DNA of 64,000 nt from Luzula sylvatica. Taxonomy: Eukaryota; Streptophyta; Magnoliopsida; Poales; Juncaceae. Of the stretch, positions 25,386 to 36,330 are shown in pieces (the stretch's first letter is position 1; each line of letters begins with the position of its first letter). Position numbers and translations under genes: made by a program. The stretch lies in contig OX326959.1 of NCBI GenBank assembly GCA_946800325.1, forward strand, positions 12,120,862-12,184,861, written 5' to 3'. The notes beneath the pieces were generated by a model. That model did no database searches. It was not told the DNA's origin and saw only the letters and a program-made list of their open reading frames with translations.

Positions 25386-26461
25386 AAAGCCCCTGGCGAC
25401 GTGGCTCATTGTGGGGGCAGCAAATTGTTCTACTTTAGTACTAAGGATAGATTTCGCAGGTTCTTATTGTTGTTAGAGAGAATGCATAGAAGTTGCTTTT
25501 GTTATAACACCTTAAACACCTCCACTGGAAGAGGTGGGCTAATTTAATATAGTAACATCAGCTTACTTGCTTTTGTTATAACAAGGCGAGCATATGCCAC
25601 TAGCTACTTGTACTTTTGATATTGTAAGATTATTTTATTGTGTTGTCTAGTTTCAGTTTATTACAATTATTTTGCGGTTATGTTTGTTTCCATGTCACAT
25701 GTTATTTTTGACATTATAATTTTTTTATATGATTTCCTTAGAAAATGTAAGAATATAAAGAGTTGTATTGGATTATATTTTATTTTACTTCACAGAAATG
25801 TCAAGATTATAAATAACAAGCTTTTTACCCGCGCGCATTCGCGCGGGAGTTCCGCGAGTATTCTAGAGTTCGAGACTACAATTTTTTATATTTTATTTTT
25901 AAAAAAAAATTCTGTTTTTTGTGGTATTTTATTTCGTATTTAATGTTGCAATTTAGTATAATTTCTCGAATATAAATAAATATATCATATATGTTGGTTG
26001 CACGCATGATATTAATAAATTATGAATATATATCGAATGTAACATATATGAATACAATAAAAAATAATAATTAAACAAACAACAACATATTAATTTTAAT
26101 AATAAAAGAAACAAAAAAATTACAATAATATAAAGTTGTAATTAATTAAATAATTAAAAAATACACAATTTATTGTGAAAATTTCACCGCAAAACAACAT
26201 ATGACATTACATAATTTTTAATGATAATACATCACAAATGTATGAACATGATATGTAAATTAGGAATATTTGACAATAAAACAACACATATAATTACATA
26301 ATTTTTAGTAACATCACAAATGTAAGAATCAAAAACAACATCAAGTATAAATTACTTTAATTTTCATAAAATAACGAATCAAATGCATAGAAAGCAACAA
26401 AACAATTTTTGAAGTATGATTTTTTTTTTTGCCTCAGTAAATTATTATTTTTTATAAATTT

Positions 26462-26529
26462 TACATCAATAGCCGTATGAGTTGTTCAAGAGCCGGCTAT
26501 CTTGAACAATTCAAACGGTTATTGATGTA
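26462..26529. repeat. 30 bp-arm hairpin
   Basis: TACATCAATAGCCGTATGAG is mirrored by TCAAACGGTTATTGATGTA, with few mismatches along ~30 bp arms and the loop GCCGGCTA. It lies inside the Helitron-like insertion. It could be an RNA hairpin or a structural DNA element. Confidence 0.6.
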
Positions 26530-26558
26530 GAATGTGTTTATATTTTACATCATCGGCA

Positions 26559-26560
26559 TT

Positions 26561-26604
<44 letters not shown>

Positions 26605-28023
26605 AATGAAAATGAAAATGACAATGATGATGTTGATTATGATGATGACAATGATGAAGATGATGCGTTATTATTTAGGCTTTGGCATGTCGTTTATTCG
26701 TAGTCTGCAACTTATAGTTCGTGCTCGTGCTCGTATTTCATATTTTGTTTTTCGTATTTTTTTTATTTTAGTATTTCGGATTTCGTTATTCGTAGTCTGC
26801 AACTTATAGTTCATAATTCATAATTCATGATACGTAATTCGTAATTTTTAATTCATAATCATATTTGTATTATTATCCGTGTCCATGTACGAATTCATAT
26901 TTGTATTTCGCATTTGTACATGTACTCGTATTTTGTATTTCATATTCGATATTTAGTATTTCAATCTTTCTATATGTCTTTGTTTGTCTACTGGTTTTGG
27001 TTTCTAATATTTGTAGCTTGTAGTCGCGTTATTATCTCATATTTGTATATTCATTTCATATTTGCATTCGGTGAATGTCTTTCATATCCACATTTGCGTT
27101 TGTACTATGTTCGAATACTTGTATTTGCTTCTTTGTTTGTACTTGCATTTGCGACTTTTTTTATTTGACAGTTTGTATTGAGATCGGTATCGATACGTGG
27201 ATATATTTCTGTCTTTTTTGTTCGTGTTCGTAGAAATGTTTTAATTCATAGTACGCATGCATTTGTATCTCATATTTGTACATGGTTCATAAAAATGTTT
27301 TGGTATTTCATATTTGTACATGTACATGTATTTTGTATTTCATATTTAGTATTTTGAATTTCGGCCTTTGAATGTCTTTGTTTGATTATTCGTATTATTT
27401 TCTAATTTGTTTGAGCTCGTACGTTAGTTTTCGTATATGCATATTCATTTCTTATTTACCTTCGGTGAATGCCTTCCGTATCCACATTTTCATTTGTGTT
27501 ACGTCTGAGTACTTGTATTAGCTTCTTTATATGTACTAACATTTGCGATTTTTGTTTATTCCACAATTTCTTGTCTGCTATGAAACAGGTTTCTCTTTTC
27601 GTTTTAACATTTTAGTGATAATGTGTCATTTTTCATCGGGACATGTAGGTGCTTTTCAATAAGTGTCATTGAAAACTAATTAGTGCATGTGTCGGGACAC
27701 TTTGAATATTTGTTTGTAATCGATTTGCATTTAGATGTGAACTATGTCGCGAGTTTTTTTTTTATAGAATCAATATTAACCCAAAAATGACGTTAAGTAC
27801 TGAAAATATTACCTTTAATGCTGGTTTTTGTTTGTTTCTAATCTTTTAACATAACGAAGAGCACTTGGGATTTACAGAACGTTTTTAGCATCTTAAGAAG
27901 AATCAAGGGGACATATTTAAGCACATGAATATGATTATAATTATCATGCACATGATTATAGTAATGATAGTGATGATGATGATGATGATGATAATGATGC
28001 GCATGATGATGATAATGACGCAC

Positions 28024-28055
<32 letters not shown>

Positions 28056-28135
28056 AATATGCATGTGTATTGAACTAATTATTCAAAACAACAAAAGTAC
28101 TACAATACCACATGTTTCGGGGGGGGGGGGGGGGG
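26559..28135. repeat. GAT microsatellites, TCGTATTT degenerate repeat and a 17-G run
   Basis: (ATG)n runs at 26559-26602. A degenerate repeat of CATATTTGTA / TCGTATTTCATATT words fills 26700-27560. (GAT)n tracts occupy about 27973-28062, and 17 consecutive G lie at 28119-28135. Predicted frames here (poly-Met, poly-His) are artefacts. Confidence 0.75.
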
Positions 28136-29171
28136 TGTCGCTTACTTTCCTACATAGTCGTATAAAATAAAACCAGTACCGGTTCTGGTGCTGGTACGGC
28201 ATCTTGATTGCTTTGTCCGATGCTTTCCTCTGTGAAACCTAACCTAACCATTTCGTCGGAAAAAAAAAATTAAATTCTGATATCGACGAAAATAAGAGAA
28301 TTATATTCTTATTAAATTTCATAATAGAAATAATACACCGAAAATTAATACCTTCTAATACACCGGTCAAACGCCAATCCGAATCGAACGAAGAAGCCGC
28401 GCAAGCACGACCTCCACAACTCTCATGGCTTTGGGATTTTCTCCAGATCTCGTCGCCGTTTCGCTCGTAGTGGTTCCTTCTCTGGTACGCTTCGAAAAAT
28501 GATCATCACACATGCCGAAACCTGTACCTGTTCTGGTAAAGGAACGAAAAAGGCTAAAAAATGCAATAATTACAAATTGATCCCAAAAGTAAATTAATAA
28601 ATCAATTAACCCTCAAAAAGTCAAACACCAATTCGAATCGACACACAAAGCCCATAATGCATCATGCACCATGCAATAAAAAAGGAAAAATCAAAATTAC
28701 ATCTCTCTTTTGTTGCAATTTTATTGCAAAGAATCCCGAAAGATATATATATGATGCTGATGTTGACTGATGAAATGATTAATGAGAAAGAAAAATGCGG
28801 CCCCTTCTTTTAATTCCAATTTTGAAAGATACACCATGATGTAATGATTCGTAATTAGGGGTATCAATGATAATCTGATAATTTGCAATTTGCAATTTTA
28901 AAGGAGGGACATATATGATGTTTCTTTTACTCCGTAACATATATGTTTCATAAGGGTATCAATGATAATTCTTATTTTGTATTGTTATACATGACATTCT
29001 GAGATTTTGTAGGGGTATTAATGCTAACATGACAACATTTATTACCATTGCTATAACCTTCGGACAGTAACTCTTTTGATAATTTTATATCCCAAAACTT
29101 TCAAGATTAACTAATGAATATTAAATCTTAATGAATATTAAATCTGCTCCTACAATGAACTAATTCATGAA

Positions 29172-29620
29172 TCAATTGTCCATATTCGCAATATCAGACT
29201 CAAAGCGAGAGAAAACAATCAAATAAATAGAACAATAGATCGAAAAAGATAAAAAAAACTCACCACAAATCCCGGATTCGCGTGAACATGAGAAACAGGG
29301 TTTGATCAAGTAGAAAAAGCGAAACAAAGGGGCGCGTAGTCTGCCGCAGCAGCAGCTGTCGTGCTGGGCTGTTACGGCGACGAAATCTCCGTCACAATCG
29401 CCCGCTAGGGTTTGTGCTGCTTTCTTCATTTTTCGCTTCGATCAGCTCAGACCTTGTCGTCGCCGCGATCGTCTCGCTCGCCGGTTCAGAAAAAAAGGAT
29501 CGACGAATCGTCTCTTCCGTCGCTTCCGTCGCGGTTCAGGGTTAGGGTTTCCATTTTTTTTCTCTCTTTTGTGAGCGGCCGAAAAATGTGAAGAAATGGG
29601 AGAGAAAGAGTGAGGGAGGG
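29172..29620 (-). pseudogene. Broken 5' exon of an unknown gene inside the Helitron-like insertion
   Basis: A GC-richer island on the minus strand has a CT-rich leader, a first ATG at 29552 (METLTLNRDGSDGRDDSSIL) whose frame breaks in a T run, and AAACCCTAACCC-type words. A second frame from 29429 (MKKAAQTLAGDCDGDFV, CCCGRLRAPLF) runs into an excellent donor (GTGAGTTTTT) after GGGATTTGTG near 29260. The structure looks like a first exon whose downstream exons are missing or unrecognised. A further coding-like stretch on the same strand lies at 28395-28540 (SKRTREGTTTSETATRSGEN). Function is unknown; a captured gene fragment is likely. Confidence 0.4.
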
Positions 29621-30044
29621 GAAATATATGTCTGTTGAGGAATAAAATTGAGTAAACTTGGTTCATCATGATTCAAATTCAAAGATATTTTATATTGTAT
29701 TATGATGTATGCAGACCAAGTCTAGGCAAGAAACGGACGGTCCAGATGGAAGAATGAAAATTACAATGAAATCCGACGGTTCAGATTAAAAGGGTGTGAC
29801 GTGGCTTTACCACATTAGGGTAAATTCCCTAAAATTATAACTATTAATAATTTGTTTGATTATGTTATACAAAAGTATCAAAATTTTACAATTACAACAC
29901 ATTTTTCAAGTAATATTTATAGAATTATTTACATGACAATAAACATACATTTGTATTAATCTAAGAACACACACTCAAAACAAAAAAATGAGTGAGAAAA
30001 TGGAGATTGAATTGGGCTGATGATATTTCCATGATAGAAGGCCT

Positions 30045-30660
30045 GGCTCGGGTATTATAATAAGGGGATTTACATATTTACCTTTTTTTTAACTTAAAAT
30101 TACATATTATTCTTCTCAAAGTTAAAATATCATATTATTCTTTCATAAATATAAAAATATCATATTTACCCAAAAATTAAAAATCATCCAATTTCTCCGT
30201 TAAAATTAACGATCCACTAGTTTCCCCTTGACATATTTACCCTTCTAAAATCCCAAAATATCATATTTACCTTTTTAAAAATAAAAATATCACATTTACC
30301 CAAAGAATATAACAATGTAATCTCACAAATAGCAATATAAACACAAAAATACATCATAAAATTTCAAAAGATAATCATTCTACCAATCTCGAATGACAAA
30401 AATAAAAATATAAAAAAAAATATAGCTTCAGTGCAAAAATATAATCATAACTAAAAATACTATTAAATTGTAGGGTGTGATTTCTTCTTGTTGAGTCAGT
30501 AAGGGTACGTATGTTATTTTTATTATTGAGAGGTTAAATATGATATTTTTATTTTTAAAGAGGTAAATTCAATATTTTGGATTTTTAGAAGGGTAAATAT
30601 GCAAAGGGTAAAATAGTAATTTCTAGGATAAAAGTCTTGGCTCGGGTATTATAATTAAAA
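30045..30660. mobile_element. Foldback-element fragment flanked by a ~33 bp direct repeat (block A)
   Basis: The interior is related to the element at 7316-8141 (GGGGATTTACATATTTACC, then ATATCATATTTACC words) but lacks the right TIR end. CCTGGCTCGGGTATTATAAT occurs on the left and, nearly identical, on the right (30636 onward); block B shows the same arrangement at 56800-57420. Confidence 0.5.
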
Positions 30661-30674
30661 TGAGTTATAAGAAT

Positions 30675-30830
30675 AACAATGTATCAATAGCCTTTAGCAT
30701 AGTGATAAAATGTTTAGAACAAAATATCAAAAATTAAGGGTTCAAGTCTCAATGATATCACAATTTAAAAATGAGACAAAAATATCTATATTCATGAATT
30801 ACGTTTCACTTCAAAAAAATTAAATAATAT
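30675..30830 (+). repeat. Possible tRNA-derived SINE relic (block A)
   Basis: TAGCATAGTGATAAAATG resembles a Pol III A box, and GGTTCAAGTCTC about 35 bases later resembles a B box. Block B has the corresponding sequence near 57455-57600, with B-box-like GATTCAAGTCTA. No tail or TSD was defined. Confidence 0.35.
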
Positions 30831-31116
30831 CAATGTATTCTTCGATCTAGCCGCAAAATTTGTATATTTATCGAATGTATTATATACTAATACACACGAA
30901 TACGCATCGTACTTGACGCCCTGGCTGAACATTCTTCACGAATACACACGATCGTACTTGATGCCCCTGTTCCACGATTTTCATTCCCATAATTCATTTA
31001 TATAGTTCTCGATGATAAGTTCCTTAAATTAAAAAGGGGAATTATTGAAAAAATCCCTAACTTTTGGGATTTATCAAAAACTCCCTAATTTTTAGATGAG
31101 CTCATATATGAAGCCC

Positions 31117-31287
31117 GAGTAATGATACAATCCACGAATTGGGACCAAGCATTGCCCACGAATTGCCACGTGTCAGCTTCCGATTGGCTGCATCTTTTGC
31201 ACAACTTTATTGCAGCCAATCGGAAGCTGACACGTGGCAATTCGTGGGCAATTCTTGGTCCCAATTCGTGGACTGTATCATTAGTCC
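31117..31287. mobile_element. Palindromic MITE nested in the MULE TIR, with 9 bp TSD
   Basis: An almost perfect palindrome has ~75 bp arms (TAATGATACAATCCACGAAT, mirrored as ATTCGTGGACTGTATCATTA) around a ~20 base centre. ATGAAGCCC flanks it at 31108-31116 and 31288-31296, a 9 bp duplication typical of Mutator-type MITEs. It splits the left TIR of the surrounding element. Confidence 0.8.
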
Positions 31288-31460
31288 ATGAAGCCCCCCC
31301 ATTTCCTCCCGCGCTTGATGATTGAATCAGCAAGCGTCGGGTTGTCAATACAGGGCCGTTATGCATCTCCGAAAAAACACCCTATTGATGGTTATTGATG
31401 GTTAATGCACAGAGTTATTTTGAGATATATAACCCGTGACTTCTCTCTCTTCCCGTCATT

Positions 31461-31464
<4 letters not shown>

Positions 31465-31534
<70 letters not shown>
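31465..31534. repeat. (CT)35 microsatellite
   Basis: This uninterrupted CT run lies inside the Mutator-like element. The Arg/Glu and Ser/Leu frames over it are artefacts. Confidence 0.95.
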
Positions 31535-31537
<3 letters not shown>

Positions 31538-33584
31538 GCCGCTTCCATTAATGGCGGATCCGGATGCTCTCTCTCTCTCTCGTCGCTGCCGCTTCCATCA
31601 ATTTGCGCCGCCAGAAAACTCTCTCTCTCCTCTTCTTCATTTGCGCCGCCAGACAACTCATTCCTCTCTCTCGACAGCTAGGGTTGGCGATTAATGGCGA
31701 TTAAGAAGCTTCTCTGCTTTCGTTCTGTGAAGACGACGACGATGATGGATCTGTGAAGACGACGACCATTAAGAAGCTTCTCTCGCTCGTTCAAAGTAAG
31801 CTAGGATTTGTCCACGCGTACGCCTATCTGTGAAGATGACGACAATGGATCTGTGAAGACGCCTATCCAGCATTGCTTTGAAGACGACAATGGATCTGTG
31901 AAGATTCAGGGGCTTTTCTGCAATTTTTTCCATTTCCAGGGTATAGTATGCCATTATTCAATTAATGTTGATTATTTTTGTTCAAAGTAATGCTGATTGC
32001 AGTCGATTTGTAGGTACTGGTAAGGACCGAATTAACCGGTAATTGGACGCAGCAGGTAAAAGATGGAAGAATGTTTTGGAATTAACGGGTAATTGGACTG
32101 GAACTGTAATGAACGACCCAGAAATTACTGGTACGCTTCGATTAACGACGCAGAAATCCGGTGCCCCGACGCTTGGATTACTGGTACGCTTCTATTACTG
32201 GTACGTCCCGATTAAGTACTGGTACCAGATTTAATTTCTTTTTTTCATTGTTTTGAATTGACTTTGAATGCGTAATGGGTTTGTTTGTGTTTTTTTTGTT
32301 AATGCAGGGGATAATTGGAATATCGGTACTGGTACGCTTCGATTATGGGTACCAGACGATGCTTCGATTACTTCGATCGGCTATGATTGGCGGCGAGTTG
32401 GCTTCGATTGAGGATTGGTGGATGCGGTGGTGCTGGATGGAATTGGCGGCGATTGGTGGCTTTTGTAAGGAGCTTCGATTGAAGACTTCGGTTAATTGGA
32501 GCGATTGGTGAGAATGCGGTTATAAGGAGCGATTGGTGGCTTTTAATGGTACGGTTTCAGGTCTGCAGATTGACAGGGAATTTAGGCTTGAAGAGGACGG
32601 TTGATTGGAGGCGGTGGTGGATTACGAAAGACTTCGGTTAATTGGAGGCGACGATTTGCTGGGGTTTATAAGGAGCTTCGATTGAAGACGACGATTTGCC
32701 GGGTCTTTGTGGAGCTTGGATTGACGACTACGATTTGCTGAGATTTGCTGGGACTTTGTTAATATGCGAGTCGAGTCGAGTCGAGTCGATTTGCTGAGAG
32801 TCGAGTCGATTGGGGACTGGCAATGCTGAGAATAATGGTTGTTTTAATTAGTTATTCATTGAATTAATTTTATAGTTATTAATGCTGAGATTAATGATGA
32901 GATTAATAGTTAATTAACTTAGTAAATGGAATCATTTTTGTTAATTGAATTAATTTTATTAATTAACTATTAGTCAGAACATATTTTAATTATTTTGGTT
33001 AATTTAATTATGTTGTTAATTATGGTATTAATTAACATTAGTCATAACATATTGGTATTAATGAAACTAATGTTGTTAATTTAATTATGTTGTTAATTTA
33101 AAATAGGTTGTTAAATATATTATGTTATTAGTTTTGATTGATTATGTTGTTTGAATTTGAATAAAGTAGAAAATTTTGTTTGAATTTATCTAATTAATTA
33201 TGTTGTTAATTTTGTTAATTTGAATTTAATTATGTTGTTTGCATTTTACTAATTTTTGTTAATTTTATAATGAAACTAATTTTGTAATTGAATTGTTGGT
33301 TAATAAAGTATAAAATTTTGAATGTAAAGAGGGGAAAATTTGAATTTGAATATAGTTGAATTGTTCATCAATCCATGGCAAATGATGACATATGATGATT
33401 CAATCATCAATGGTGGGGGGAAATAGGGGGCATAGTAAAATTATCCTTTTTAGATTACTTCAAAAATTCCTAAACACAAAGTGGGCATCATTTAGAGTAG
33501 AGGTATGCTTAGTGTACAGTATATGGAAGCTTGGTAAGGTGGTTGGTTTGTTTAATCCTGTTCAAATAAAAAAAATCCCATTGG

Positions 33585-35485
33585 GCCCGTTCGGCAACAC
33601 ATGGAATAAGAGAATAATGGAAGAGAGACTAGTCAACAATTCCATTTTATTCCATATGTGTTCGGCAATGTCATTAGAATAAGAATTTGGATTAAATGTA
33701 CAAATTAATGTCAATTACCAAAATACCCTTGTATTTATAATTTATCATTTGTTAAATTTAAAAGACAATGAAAAATATATTTTTACAAAGCAGGAACAAA
33801 TATTTAAGTATCAAATATATTACAAGAAAAATTAACAAATCAATTCATAAACAAGAAAATATTAACGAACTTCAAAATATTGTACATCCATTTTTCTCAT
33901 ACAAAATGGTAAATTCTTTATTCTGCAAAAAAAAAATCATTGCCTGTTTCCATCTTCTCTGTACCAGCATCCATACCATTACCCGTTCCGACATTGTACC
34001 TTCTCACTCAAAATTATATGCGAAATTTGCTTACAGACCTCTAAAAATTCCAAAAAAGCCTAAAATTCACACTACTACTATAATTAATTGTCTGGAGATG
34101 GAATTACGCAAGTATGGTATCCAACCTGATTGGAGGCCTGGCGTAATGATTGAAAAATATGCTTCCTCATCCTTCTTCCAACCTGATCATGAAATTTAAC
34201 AACGCTTGAATAAAAATCCATGACAAGAATAATGATCAAATCAATTGAAGAAACATACTTCAAATTAACCCTAATACAGAGCTCCTTGCCCAATAAATCA
34301 ATTTTTAAGCATATCCCAATTAAATCTCGTATAAATTAACCCTAATACATACCCTCATACAACCCCAATTAAATATTATATGATGTGAAATAAGAGGTTA
34401 AGAAAGGTAAAAGTGTAGAAATACTTGTTCTCGACTGGTAACAAAAATAGTGTCGAAACCAAAGACTTGGCCTTTGAGAATACCAATTGTAGCCTTTTGA
34501 ATCCTCATTGTTACATCACATTGTTTCTGAAAATTAAATTAATTTCAAAAAAGAAAGAGAGCAATGAAGCTCATCTAGGATTAAATTAATTTCATAATCC
34601 TAAAAAAATTGATGAATTTGCAATATGTAGTATAAATCTCATCTAGGATTATTTTTGTAGCTCTCCAATTAAATTGTTTTTGCTTCAATTGAGTTGTGTT
34701 TCCTTGTTCTAGCCGGGGATATTTTCTGAGTATAAAGTATTTAGAATTAAAACTATTTGAATTACTAAATTCGATGAAATTTCGAATTGAATCTAGATAA
34801 AAAGAAAAAATGAGTAAAATGTATGATTTAAAGCCTTATCAGATGAAGGATTTCTTTCCTCCTTTGCAGATGATGTTTGAACAACAATATAACCCAATGT
34901 TTTACTTTTCAAGTCAAAAATTTGTTCGAAGTTAGACATTTGTGCTACAATAAAATGAAAATAATATTTAAAATTGAGTGAATAAAAAACGAACCTCGTC
35001 AAACCAAGGCTTTGCTCTCCTCTCTCCATTGTTGAGCTCCAAAGATCTATTTTACTCTCGGATGGAGCTTGGAAGCTCGGATGGAGACAAAGAAACTCAT
35101 ACATATGGATCTCTTTAGAAAGATAAAAACGAGCACAACTATAAGTGAGATTTTGGCAAGACCAATATCCAACGAATTGTCCAGATTTCGCCGGAGAAAA
35201 CAACGAAGGAGGAGGATTTTATTTTGTCCCCACGAAACAGAGAGAGAAAGGAGACCAAAAAAAAAAATTATTTTATTGGCCACGTAGGCAGGAGGTGGAA
35301 GAGCAAGGGGCAATTTTGTCCTAAAATATTTCCTATTCCATGGAATAAAGAACTTCCATCCTTACCATGGAATAGAGATCTTCCAAAAAATTACTTCCTA
35401 TTCCATTTAATTCCAAGCGTGTTCGGCTGGAATAAGACACTTAATCCGTTATTCCATCCTAATTCCGGTCTGCCGAACAACTACA
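33585..35485. mobile_element. Possible inverted-repeat-ended element
   Basis: The left edge GGGCCCGTTCGGCAACACAT, followed by GGAATAAGAG, is loosely mirrored at the right edge (GGAATAAGACACTTAATCC, then GGTCTGCCGAACAAC). Ends with GTTCGGCA and GGAATAA words are common in plant DNA transposons, but I found no convincing TSD. A GC-richer stretch at 34980-35260 looks like a first exon but has no clear gene. Confidence 0.4.
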
Positions 35486-36239
35486 TTATGATGTTTGTTG
35501 TCTAAGTTCATTTCAAAACAAAAGATAAGGAACCCTTTCCATTTCCAAATCACCACAAGATCGTATTTGTGTACAAGAGGAGAAGCAACAAAAAGATCAT
35601 TATATAATAAAATAAATATGAACTAGAAAAATAATGGCTGTATTTTCAACTTCTAGGTTGTATTTTTGTTTGCCACTCATTTGTTCCTCTTTGCTAAAGA
35701 AACGAAGATAAAAAGATCTAATTTGTAAGTAAAATAATAATCCTAATTTTACTGCTCGTGAGTAGATTTTTCTTTTTCTGTTCTTATCTTTTGTTGAGAA
35801 TTAAGAAGCACTACACAAATATTTTCACCTAACAAAATCATATTACCATGTTTCTGTCATCATTGTCAAAGTACTATTATTTTTTACTATTCGTACATAA
35901 CTGATACCAACCATCATAGTCAAGAAATCTTTATCAAATTATCATGCCGTTGAATCAATATTATCCATATGCAAGCTTGTAAGTCATCGTCATAAAAGTA
36001 CTTGAATAATGCAATAATCAAGAGCAATATTGTGCTTAGTGCTCATGCTGCCACTGCATTCTATGATTTCAAGCTCGATCTTTAAACTACTGCATAATCT
36101 TCAATCACAAAATATTTTATCAAAGTGAAATAATCTTTAATTGAGGAGTTTGTTTAAAAAAAATACAAATACGGTTTAGAATGTACTGAAATTTATTTTT
36201 TTGTTGATAATGAATGCATGTCGAATGTTTTTTTTCCTT

Positions 36240-36330
36240 GTAATTTTCGTCGCGGGGCAACATTTCGCGCAACAATTTGACGCTATTATAAACTCAGGCT
36301 AGGGCAACTAAAACATCTGGGCCGGCCCTG
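36240..36330. mobile_element. Orphan hAT-type terminus
   Basis: The sequence ends CATCTGGGCCGGCCCTG, the inverse of the CAGGGCCGG end seen on the hAT elements at 8904 and 19463. No matching left end or 8 bp duplication was found in 33.5-36.2 kb, so this is probably a truncated remnant. The rest of 35486-36240 shows nothing recognisable. Confidence 0.4.

Larger units (their letters stand above)
21248..25451 (-). mobile_element. Helitron, 4204 bp, with clean empty site in block B
   Basis: The minus-strand 5' end is TCTATCCTTAGTACTAAAG preceded by A. The 3' end is the hairpin CCCGCGCAATTGCGCGGG, then CACAAAGCTAG, then T. Block B at 55648/55649 reads uninterrupted GTTA-TTTCGC, so insertion was between A and T with no target duplication, as expected for Helitrons. 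No Rep/helicase is present, so it is non-autonomous. A second 5'-end-like sequence lies inside at about 21940-22003. Most of the interior is the GGACC repeat array. Confidence 0.92.
25817..29850 (-). mobile_element. Helitron-like 4 kb insertion in block A carrying gene-like sequence
   Basis: The left edge, read on the minus strand, is the hairpin CCCGCGCGAATGCGCGCGGG, then TAAAAAGCTTG, then T: a Helitron-type 3' end with CTTG instead of CTAG. Block B (56025/56026) lacks the whole segment. The right edge does not show the expected TC start (minus strand TTATTAATAG), and AATAA occurs at both edges, so the 5' end is degenerate or the event is composite. Contents are an AT-rich 3' part, a perfect-looking hairpin, GAT microsatellites, a TCGTATTT-type degenerate repeat (26700-27560) and a broken gene-like exon near the 5' end. 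Confidence 0.6.
31098..33446. mobile_element. Mutator-like element, 2349 bp, Pack-MULE candidate
   Basis: It is flanked by the 9 bp duplication TTTTTAGAT (31089-31097 and 33447-33455); block B has one TTTTTAGAT at 57858-57866 and no insertion. Terminal inverted repeats of ~50 bp share GCCCCC, ATTTCC and TTGATGATTGAATCA once a nested MITE at the left end is removed. No transposase is seen. The interior (31440-32830) is GC-richer than the surroundings, gene-like, with a (CT)35 tract, CGTCGCCGCTTCC words, and many CTTCGATT / GGTACGCTTCG repeats, so captured genomic sequence is likely. No frame there is convincingly coding. Confidence 0.8.
17105..33473. repeat. Segmental block A, homologous to 50003-57884
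   Basis: Nearly identical sequence in direct orientation runs from CATATAATTTTTTCAAAAAT (17112 and 50006) to TACTTCAAAAATTCCTAAA (33456 and 57867). Block A is longer because it carries insertions absent from B: 19463-20879, 21248-25451, 25817-29850 and 31098-33446. It also has a ~220 bp tandem duplication at 17130-17570 that is a single fused unit in B (50035-50230). Block A lacks B's LINE and hAT MITE. Confidence 0.85.

Noticed and set aside
21496..25409. Many minus-strand frames with FGPFYLHFGPF-type repeats, looking like a repeat protein
   Set aside because: They are the GGACCAAAATGTAAAT array translated. The motif appears in several frames, with no conserved start and no non-repeat domain.
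26534..28170. Poly-Met and poly-His frames
   Set aside because: They are GAT/ATG microsatellite artefacts.
31436..31681. Ser/Leu-rich and Arg/Glu-rich frames
   Set aside because: They are translations of the (CT)35 microsatellite on each strand.
33768..34199. 143-residue plus-strand frame
   Set aside because: It is AT-rich Lys/Ile/Asn composition without domain, splice or neighbour support, inside a possible transposon.
35620..36330. AATGGCTGTATT near 35634 as the left TSD for the hAT end at 36330
   Set aside because: It only partly matches the ATGGCTTG that follows the terminus, and no CAGGG end sits beside it.
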